Shown: positions 15,365 through 20,013 of the stretch, piece after piece | Layout: each line of letters starts with the position of its first letter | How positions within the stretch are numbered: position 1 is the stretch's first letter | Translations under genes and position numbers: made by a program | IMG/VR virus record: IMGVR_UViG_3300035665_000300 | Location: 1 to 20,013 of that record | Reading direction: 5' to 3' (one strand) | DNA: 20,013 bases | From: a virus | The notes under the pieces: generated by a model | Database searches by the model: none | What the model was told of the DNA's origin: nothing | What the model saw: only the letters and a program-made list of their open reading frames with translations

Positions 15365-15772
15365 TTACCATCCGGGGCATTTCCACCTGCGGAGACTTGC
15401 CTTGGCTCGTGGTGCATCACCCGATGCGTTCTTCACGACACCCGACATTCTAGCACAGAAACTATCCTTGCGTGAACCCCCCTGAGGCTGCGGGGCTTTC
15501 AGGTTCGATCCGGTTTCCCGGTTGTATTTGGCTCGGCCTTTCGCAGTGAGTCCTGCGCCTTCAGATGTCGGTAACTTTTCACCGCGTCCGACAGCCAGTG
15601 CAACACCTCCCTTAGCCTTTCTTTCAGGAAGCTTGCCATAAGACTTACCTTTCACATTAGACGAAGTATACTCGGCGGCAGTCGAAGGCGAAATTCCGAC
15701 TTTTTTGGCGAACGCGGGGTTGTGCTCCGCAGCTTTCATTAGTCGAAATTGAGCCTTGGACTTTGCTGGCAT
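15365..15772 (-). CDS. Small basic protein with SFCARM motif (DUF6321-like) and DUF3008-like N-terminus
   Basis: This 135 aa protein is rich in Lys and Arg. Residues 1-45 (MPAKSKAQFRLMKAAEHNP, then SPSTAAEYT) resemble DUF3008-type small proteins. The C-terminal 60 residues (75-135) contain GLTAKGRAKYNRETGSNLKA, RKDSFCARMSGV and ASLRRWKC, the hallmarks of the phage DUF6321 family as I remember it. The middle is a Gly/Lys linker. The function of neither part is known to me; the high positive charge would suit nucleic-acid contact. It overlaps the preceding gene by one base (TAATG), so it is co-translated with appendage and neck genes. The family names come from motif memory. Confidence 0.8.
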   Translation of the reverse strand: MPAKSKAQFRLMKAAEHNPAFAKKVGISPSTAAEYTSSNVKGKSYGKLPERKAKGGVALAVGRGEKLPTSEGAGLTAKGRAKYNRETGSNLKAPQPQGGSRKDSFCARMSGVVKNASGDAPRAKASLRRWKCPGW

Positions 15773-16356
15773 TATGACACCTGCACCATAGTAGCAATCA
15801 CCGATGGGATCGCTGGGTAAGCAGGCGAAACGCTTGCAGGCAAATGCTCCATAGTCAGCGTAGCCACCGTCGGTAGCCAGATGATCTCGACGTATTGGCC
15901 AGCAGTAAGACTCAAGAAGATGTTCCAGGCCGTCACGCCATAACCAAAAATGCTTGCACTTTTCCTAGCTGGGATCGTAGTCTGAGTAGCCGAATTCGCG
16001 AGATCCGCGCCATTTACGCGAAACCAAATAGTTACATCCTCCTGCGTGTTCTCGACGTTTTTGAACTGTGCACTGAACTGCAGGTTATAAATGCCAGTCC
16101 TGGGTACCGTGATCCTGCTGTTACTCGCAACAGTAATCCCGTCGGCGATATCGACCGTGTTGTAGGTCATAGCCGTCCCAACAGAAATGCTGCCGGTCTG
16201 GTCCAGCGTGCTACTAAACCCGCCATAGCTTGCGTCATATTGCCTCAGAACATCGAGCGTGGCTTGGACATTGGCGCCACTTTGAACCATGGGGATTAAC
16301 TCCGCTCCAGTCAAAGTAGCTGCACTCGGCATTGCCGAAATTTTTTGATCAGCCAT
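15772..16356 (-). CDS. Virion appendage with C1q/TNF-like jelly-roll domain
   Basis: This 194 aa protein has an N-terminal segment (1-40: KISAMPSAATLTGAELIPMV, then QSGANVQAT) shared with the 805 aa fibre and typical of phage fibre proteins. The rest (43-193) is one beta domain with a jelly-roll pattern: a GGF start, SRITVPRTGIYNLQFSAQF, VTIWFRVNG, TAWNIFLSLTAGQYVEIIW and a final strand. I recall such C1q-like domains as frequent small appendages in environmental phages. It probably binds a surface ligand or decorates head or neck; the target is unknown. Both ends are coupled: ATG overlaps the TAA of the 79 aa gene and TAA overlaps the ATG of the SFCARM gene. Confidence 0.8.
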   Translation of the reverse strand: MADQKISAMPSAATLTGAELIPMVQSGANVQATLDVLRQYDASYGGFSSTLDQTGSISVGTAMTYNTVDIADGITVASNSRITVPRTGIYNLQFSAQFKNVENTQEDVTIWFRVNGADLANSATQTTIPARKSASIFGYGVTAWNIFLSLTAGQYVEIIWLPTVATLTMEHLPASVSPAYPAIPSVIATMVQVS

Positions 16357-16595
16357 TACGAGGCCTCCAAGACAATTTTGCTGTCGTCTTCTTGAAGAAC
16401 ATAGCCAGGACTCGTCTCATCAAGAATGTAAAATGTGGTCACCGGAGTTCCACCATAAACGTCCACCACCCCGTCGTCGCCCACATCAAGACCAAAATCA
16501 GTACCGCCAATGACGTTCTGTGCACCAACCCCCGAGGCAAACCCGTCCGAAGTGTTCGCCTGATTAGCTACGTCGGAATAACCTACGGGTGGCAT
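16356..16595 (-). CDS. Small acidic structural-type protein, function unknown
   Basis: This 79 aa protein is acidic, with many Asp and Gly. The first half (ANQANTSDGFASGVGAQNVI) looks flexible, and the end has the strand repeat FYILDETSPGYVLQEDDSKI. That resembles the ILLED-GxxLLLE beta repeats frequent at the ends of small phage structural proteins. I do not recognise a family. It is coupled to both neighbours by TAATG, which ties it to the virion gene set. A minor head or appendage component is the most likely role, from position only. Confidence 0.75.
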   Translation of the reverse strand: MPPVGYSDVANQANTSDGFASGVGAQNVIGGTDFGLDVGDDGVVDVYGGTPVTTFYILDETSPGYVLQEDDSKIVLEAS

Positions 16596-16897
16596 TAAAT
16601 TCCTGCTTGGATTAACTTAAGCGTCGCAGTACCAGATCCAGAATTGACGAGGACCTTAATCGCGGTTACCGGAAACGCGTAATTTCCGTCGGCGTTCGCC
16701 GCTTGACTCGCTACCGTGGGATGACTGAACCAAGTACTTATCGTACCCGAAGGATCATCAAAAGAATGCTGCACCGTATAATTCACCGTGCCCGAGACTA
16801 TAACGCCGAAACCGACGTTGAATGGGCTGATGTTAGTATTCATGACGATAGAGTCGCTGGACCCGACACCAGTTTTAGAAACTGTTTGAACTCTCAC
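16595..16897 (-). CDS. Small beta-rich structural-type protein, function unknown
   Basis: This protein of about 100 aa is rich in Val, Thr, Ser and Gly, with alternating hydrophobic residues (VGFGVIVSGTVNYTVQHSFD) and a C-terminal strand pattern (ITAIKVLVNSGSG-TATLKLIQAG type). It looks like a compact beta sandwich of the kind used as head decoration or small appendages. The start is uncertain: no ATG stands near the beginning. I prefer GTG at 16897, which has GGGG 6 bases upstream; a TTG at 16909 lies just before that with no ribosome site and is preceded by an in-frame stop. The UUCG hairpin at 16918-16933 lies directly upstream. Its stop overlaps the next ATG (TAATG). Confidence 0.75.
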   Translation of the reverse strand: MRVQTVSKTGVGSSDSIVMNTNISPFNVGFGVIVSGTVNYTVQHSFDDPSGTISTWFSHPTVASQAANADGNYAFPVTAIKVLVNSGSGTATLKLIQAGI

Positions 16898-16917
16898 ACC
16901 AATCCCCAAATATTAGT

Positions 16918-16933
16918 GGGGGCCGAAGCCCCC
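16918..16933 (-). terminator. GC-rich hairpin with UUCG loop between two structural genes
   Basis: On the coding strand the sequence is a perfect 6-bp stem GGGGGC/GCCCCC closed by a UUCG loop, an unusually stable tetraloop. It lies five bases after the TAA of the Gly/Lys-rich protein gene. The bases after it are ACTAATATTT rather than a clean U run, so it may be a weak terminator, an mRNA end stabiliser or an attenuator rather than a full intrinsic terminator. The next start codon is about 20 bases further on. Confidence 0.6.
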
Positions 16934-16938
16934 GACTA

Positions 16939-17685
16939 TTAACAAGCTACCTTACCACCCTTCTTGAAAGTCCCGGAAAGCTGGGAAATCGCAACGGGTT
17001 GAGAAGGAGCCTTTTTCGGCATCGCTACGGGTCGGCCCGAATCAACTACGCCCCCCGTAGCAAAATGCTTTTTTGCAGCACCACCTTTCTTGTAGCCACC
17101 GGCGTTACCCATCTTGACGTCACCAGTAGGCGCAGAATTATGGTCGGGTTTTGCCTCAACCACCTTCGTCGTCTTCTTGGTCATCGTCTTGATGATCCCG
17201 CCGTTTTTAAAGCCACCTTGACCGTCTACTACACCACCTGTCGCATACTCCCCGGGCTTCGTAGACTTCGCGATACCGCCAGTCTTGAGACCCTTGTGAG
17301 CTTTCGATGCAGGCTTACCTGCGTGTGCCTTGAGTGCCTCTAATGCGCCACCCTTCTTGCGCATCATTGGACGACCCATTGGCATCGCCGGTGCTGGAGC
17401 CGGTCCTACTTTGGGTACTGCAGCCGCTGCTGGAGCAGGCATCTTCGCCATACGGCGAGTAGCCATTGCCCTAGCTGCTGCTGGATTTCCCATTGGGGTG
17501 GTCGGAGGGGGAGAACCCGCTAAAGCGCCCATCGCGCCACCGATCGCTTTTCCCATGGGCTTGTGACCCATTTCGCCCCCTTCTTTCATCATCCGCTTAT
17601 GAGTGGCGGATCCGCCGCTCTTCAGCTTCAACATGACCGAAGGCTCGGTAGTCATCATTTTGACCATTGGTTTAAATTGGCCCAT
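16939..17685 (-). CDS. Very basic Gly/Lys/Ala/Met-rich repeat protein, function unknown
   Basis: This 248 aa protein is full of Lys, Gly, Ala, Pro and Met and has few acidic residues. Residues 1-50 are Met/Lys-rich, and 50-105 form a Pro/Ala-rich linker. The second half repeats KxGG and ATGGVVDxG units (GEYATGGVVDGQGGFKNGG and HFATGGVVDSGRPVAMPKK). The end, SQPVAISQLSGTFKKGG plus KVAC, is a motif I recall from similar proteins in environmental phages. It has no membrane segment or folded domain I can name and looks largely disordered. Its position after the head genes and its charge suggest contact with packaged DNA or a head-interior role; this is inference. A ribosome site AAGGGGG stands before its ATG, and the UUCG hairpin follows its stop. 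Confidence 0.8.
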   Translation of the reverse strand: MGQFKPMVKMMTTEPSVMLKLKSGGSATHKRMMKEGGEMGHKPMGKAIGGAMGALAGSPPPTTPMGNPAAARAMATRRMAKMPAPAAAAVPKVGPAPAPAMPMGRPMMRKKGGALEALKAHAGKPASKAHKGLKTGGIAKSTKPGEYATGGVVDGQGGFKNGGIIKTMTKKTTKVVEAKPDHNSAPTGDVKMGNAGGYKKGGAAKKHFATGGVVDSGRPVAMPKKAPSQPVAISQLSGTFKKGGKVAC

Positions 17686-17694
17686 GATGCCCCC

Positions 17695-18084
17695 TTATGT
17701 GAAGGACTTGTAAACGATCGTCACACGACCTGCGCCAGCGGAGGGTGCGGTGCTGGTGTAAGCGTAGGTCAGCGTCGCGTAATCCACGTCGCTCGTCCCA
17801 ACGTTCGCCCATGCACTGTACACACCGGTGGTGGCCACCGAAGCACGACCAGCCGAAGCTACACTCGTCGCAGTGACGTAAGCCGCAGCCGATCCAGTCT
17901 TACCCACCGTCACTTCGTCGTTACCAGCCGCGTTAAACGCGGTAGTGATATCAATATTGATATCTACGATCTGAGCACCGGCAGGGATAGTGCCAATAGT
18001 CACGGTCGTGCTGGTATAGTCGAATGTGGCGGTGATCGCGGACAATACCCCCGCGATATTGGTTACTTCATTATCGTACGCCAT
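17695..18084 (-). CDS. Small beta-rich virion protein, probable head decoration or fibre
   Basis: This 129 aa protein consists of alternating strands (FDYTSTTVTIGTIPAGAQIV, DINIDITTAFN, VDYATLTYAYTS, GRVTIVYKSF) with low charge. The pattern suggests a single jelly-roll or immunoglobulin-like sandwich. The strand motif TIPAGAxIxDIxIDITTAF is one I recall in small head-associated phage proteins. It lies directly after the capsid gene, with AGGAG about 8 bases before its ATG, so high expression with the capsid is plausible. A decoration protein on the head is my preferred role; a tail appendage is possible. Confidence 0.75.
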   Translation of the reverse strand: MAYDNEVTNIAGVLSAITATFDYTSTTVTIGTIPAGAQIVDINIDITTAFNAAGNDEVTVGKTGSAAAYVTATSVASAGRASVATTGVYSAWANVGTSDVDYATLTYAYTSTAPSAGAGRVTIVYKSFT

Positions 18085-18103
18085 TTAGACTCTCCTAGAA
18101 GGA

Positions 18104-18120
18104 GGGGAACCAAAGTCCCC
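18104..18120 (-). other. Short hairpin between capsid and decoration genes
   Basis: GGGGA and TCCCC form a 5-bp stem with a 7-base loop in the 43-base gap after the capsid gene. There is no U run after it, so I do not call it a terminator. It could protect the capsid mRNA end or mark a processing site, or be chance. Confidence 0.35.
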
Positions 18121-18127
18121 CCACGGT

Positions 18128-19042
18128 TTAGACGCCAGGAGTGCCGTACATCGCCCGAGGATCGGTGAAGCCGACGTCGTAACGCTCGGTCGCCTTGTAG
18201 CGCATCGAGTCAGTTTCGAAGTCACCTTCCATCGTCTTCTCAAGCGCACGACGCATCATGAGCTTCATGCCTTCCGGAGCATCGGTCTGCACCCACCAAG
18301 CGGTAGCGGAGGTAAGACGCGAAAGAACGGCTGCACCCTCGTCGAGCAATCCAATGGATTTGACGGGGTTGATGTCGTTGTTCGCGGTACCTGCGCGGAG
18401 CACGGACTTGAGCAACACTTCGGCCTGGAAGACGTTACCGGGTGCGACCACCAACTGGCGAGGCACGAGGCGGATCTTCTTGCCGTTGTTGTCCACGGCC
18501 TGACGGACCTGGATCAACATCTGCTCAAGCGAGGTCTGCGAAAGGTTTGCAGCGGTCGTCAACTGGTTACTAAAGGTACCGTTAACGATCGGGTGCGATG
18601 TGTTGATAAGCGACACACCATCACCACCTGGGTAGGAACTGTTGAAAGCACGGTTAAGCACGTTCGCCGAAAGCGTCTCTTTGGTCTCGATTAAAGACTG
18701 TGCGAGGTGCTTGGCGTAAACCTGACCGATCCGGATGTGGTCGCCGTCTTCCACGAGCACTTTGGTCAACGCGAAGGCCAAGCCATAAACGTTGTACACG
18801 TAGCGCTTCAGGAAGAGCACGCCGCCCTGCTGATAGGTCACCGGAGTGCCATCAGGCAGTTGGGGTGCGGCACCAAATCCGTACAGGACTGGTTCTTCGT
18901 GGTAATTACGAGGAATGCCTTGTTCCTCGCGGAAGACTCTCGACCACTCGTCCTTGCGTTGCTCGTAAATACCGTCGAAGCATTCGTTAAGGATAGGCTC
19001 GACTATCGACCGAAAGTCGGTACTGCGCATCGGGGCTGCCAT
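18128..19042 (-). CDS. Major capsid protein (HK97 fold, Mu gpT-like)
   Basis: This 304 aa protein is the shell-forming subunit. It has an N-terminal acidic helical segment (10-45, IVEPILNECFDGIYEQRKDEW), an E-loop-like region with Gln/Gly (60-80, PDGTPVTYQQGGVLFLKR), a spine-helix-like stretch (100-135, HIRIGQVYAKHLAQSLIETK) and a central domain containing HPIVNGTFSNQL, LVVAPGNVFQAEVLLKS and WWVQTDAPEGM. The end, ERYDVGFTDPRAMYGT, is typical of gpT-type capsid proteins. It shows no protease or long scaffold domain, so scaffolding must come from elsewhere, perhaps beyond the right edge. A very strong ribosome site (AAGGAGGG, 7 bases before the ATG) fits a highly made protein. It follows the decoration-like gene by 13 bases. 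Confidence 0.88.
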   Translation of the reverse strand: MAAPMRSTDFRSIVEPILNECFDGIYEQRKDEWSRVFREEQGIPRNYHEEPVLYGFGAAPQLPDGTPVTYQQGGVLFLKRYVYNVYGLAFALTKVLVEDGDHIRIGQVYAKHLAQSLIETKETLSANVLNRAFNSSYPGGDGVSLINTSHPIVNGTFSNQLTTAANLSQTSLEQMLIQVRQAVDNNGKKIRLVPRQLVVAPGNVFQAEVLLKSVLRAGTANNDINPVKSIGLLDEGAAVLSRLTSATAWWVQTDAPEGMKLMMRRALEKTMEGDFETDSMRYKATERYDVGFTDPRAMYGTPGV

Positions 19043-19049
19043 TTCTTAG

Positions 19050-19057
19050 CCCTCCTT
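19050..19057 (-). promoter_or_regulatory. Strong ribosome binding site of the capsid gene
   Basis: AAGGAGGG is placed 7 bases before the capsid ATG and shares its first bases with the TAA stop of the preceding gene. It is the longest ribosome site match I noticed in the window, as expected for the most abundant virion protein. Confidence 0.85.
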
Positions 19058-19655
19058 AGATAGCGTTAGAAGCGGCAACGTACTGGCTCTTCGAAATCTG
19101 AGCACGTACGATGACGAAATTGTCGCCCCAGGCATTGTCCGGGTACGGCGCGATGTCGATAATACGCATTTGTGCGTTGTTACCGGAACCGGCGAGCGTG
19201 TTGGACAGTGTGCACTGCGAGAGACCCGTGGTGGTGGAACCCGCCGTAGTATTGCTCAGGTCAGCCTCATCACCGATCGAGGTCTGGGCAAGGGTGCCGT
19301 CAGACTGAATCTCGTACACGATGTTGGGGTCCTGGTAATAATAAGCGACGACCGAGCCTACCTGGAACGATTCACTGGCTGGCCAGTAATTCGAAACCCG
19401 GCGACGACCGGTAGAATCGGTCCACTCGACACCGGCGAAAGCGCCCAAGAAGGCGTCACCAGCGGCAGCGACCACGATGTAACCACCGGTGTTCATTTTC
19501 ACGGGCTGACCCTTGAGAATGGTGGTGGCATAACCTAAAGAAACGTTTCCGGAAGTGGAAACGGCCTGAATACCGTTGGCAAGCGCGGCAGCTCTGTCCA
19601 GACCCGACGGGTGAAATGCTGGACGCAAGCCAAACGGAGCAGATGTTGCAGACAT
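19056..19655 (-). CDS. Head decoration / stabilisation-like structural protein
   Basis: This 199 aa protein starts with APFGLRPAFHPSGLD and continues with beta segments typical of small head proteins: TILKGQPVKMNTGGYIVVAA, GDAFLGAFAGVEWTDS, SFQVGSVVAYYYQDPNIVYE, a TTTGLSQ segment and a final ISKSQYVAA strand. I recall this order (FGLRP, then GDAxxGxF, then DPNxxYEIQxDG, then PDNxxGxN) from structural proteins next to the capsid gene in environmental phages. It probably binds the capsid surface or lattice. AGGAG lies 6 bases before the ATG at 19655. The gene stands between the partial upstream gene and the capsid gene, as expected for a head module. Confidence 0.78.
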   Translation of the reverse strand: MSATSAPFGLRPAFHPSGLDRAAALANGIQAVSTSGNVSLGYATTILKGQPVKMNTGGYIVVAAAGDAFLGAFAGVEWTDSTGRRRVSNYWPASESFQVGSVVAYYYQDPNIVYEIQSDGTLAQTSIGDEADLSNTTAGSTTTGLSQCTLSNTLAGSGNNAQMRIIDIAPYPDNAWGDNFVIVRAQISKSQYVAASNAI

Positions 19656-19680
19656 CGATATCTCCTAAATAAAGTATCCG

Positions 19681-20013
19681 TCAGTTAAACACTGGAACGG
19701 GACGTTCTTCATCCATGGAGGCAATGCCATCACCTTCGAGACTGCCGAGAGATCTACCGCGCGAATCTCGACCCAATTGCTGCTCAGCCTGAATTCGGAT
19801 TTTGTCCGCTTCGTCCTGAGGAGCATAGTGGTGAAATTCTTCCATGATCCCTTGATAAATCTCTTCCGGGATCTTGTACAGTAGCATTTCGTTACAAGCG
19901 ATAAAGCCTTCGTGTTCCCCTGCTTTTACTCGGTAATTCTCAAAGCCAGGAACTTCCTCGGGTTTTACCGGCGTGTAACCCATCCGCAATCGCTTGTGGA
20001 TTGGATCGTAGCC
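19681..20013 (-). CDS. 3' end of a gene upstream of the capsid genes, function unknown
   Basis: The frame is open from the right edge (reading GYDPIHKRLRMGYTPVKPEE) to the TAA at 19681, so 110 codons and the stop are visible and the true start is outside. A TTG at 19989 is inside the frame but has no reason to be the start. Visible motifs are LRMGYTPVKPEEVPGF, EGFIACNEMLLYKIPEEIYQ and a charged helix with APQDEADKIRIQAEQQLGR, ending in a flexible acidic tail. I recall short proteins of this LxxGYxPVxPEExPGF type encoded just before capsid genes in marine phages, without a proven role. A scaffold-related or head assembly role would fit the position. Confidence 0.75.
   Translation of the reverse strand, partial: GYDPIHKRLRMGYTPVKPEEVPGFENYRVKAGEHEGFIACNEMLLYKIPEEIYQGIMEEFHHYAPQDEADKIRIQAEQQLGRDSRGRSLGSLEGDGIASMDEERPVPVFN

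Overview
The window is a segment of a tailed double-stranded DNA phage (Caudoviricetes), taken from the virion structure and lysis region. All 24 genes I accept lie on the minus strand, so transcription runs from position 20013 towards 1. I see no bacterial housekeeping genes, integrase, tRNA or insertion sequence. The protein types (gpT-like capsid protein, adaptor-fold neck proteins, propeller-like nozzle protein, many fibre-like appendages, a very large Ala/Gly-rich protein) suggest a short-tailed phage of the kind common in freshwater and marine viromes, perhaps with SU10/phiEco32-like architecture. The host cannot be named from this sequence.

Layout in order of transcription. Head module (20013-16939): the end of a gene upstream of the capsid, a 199 aa head decoration-like protein, the major capsid protein, a small beta-rich virion protein and a very basic Gly/Lys-rich repeat protein. 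Accessory structural genes (16897-13938): two small unknown proteins, a jelly-roll appendage with a fibre-type N-terminal anchor, a basic SFCARM-motif protein, a neck adaptor-like protein with a discoidin-like insertion, and a small zinc-ribbon protein. Fibres (13936-8943): an 805 aa fibre and an 858 aa fibre with about 23 head-type repeats of roughly 17 residues and a C-terminal S74 self-cleaving chaperone. Small genes and lysis (8943-6938): two small unknown proteins, three membrane proteins that look like holin or holin-accessory proteins, and a GH24 lysozyme. Tail module (6933-1): an SU10-type adaptor protein, a 398 aa fibre-like protein, a 667 aa nozzle-like protein, an 80 aa protein with three WxxWAA motifs, and the first 953 codons of a giant protein that is probably ejected with the DNA. 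This last gene runs off the left edge and fills 1-2861.

The genes are packed almost without gaps. Eleven of 23 junctions overlap by 1 or 4 bases (TAATG, TGATG or ATGA), so much of the region looks translationally coupled. The only notable non-coding structures are two short hairpins, one with a UUCG loop. No stretch over 300 bases lacks a gene. The features most worth following are the repeat-built S74 fibre, the paired adaptor-fold proteins (one carrying a discoidin-like domain), the lysis cassette nested inside the tail genes, the basic Gly/Lys protein, and the family of small unknown proteins between the large structural genes.
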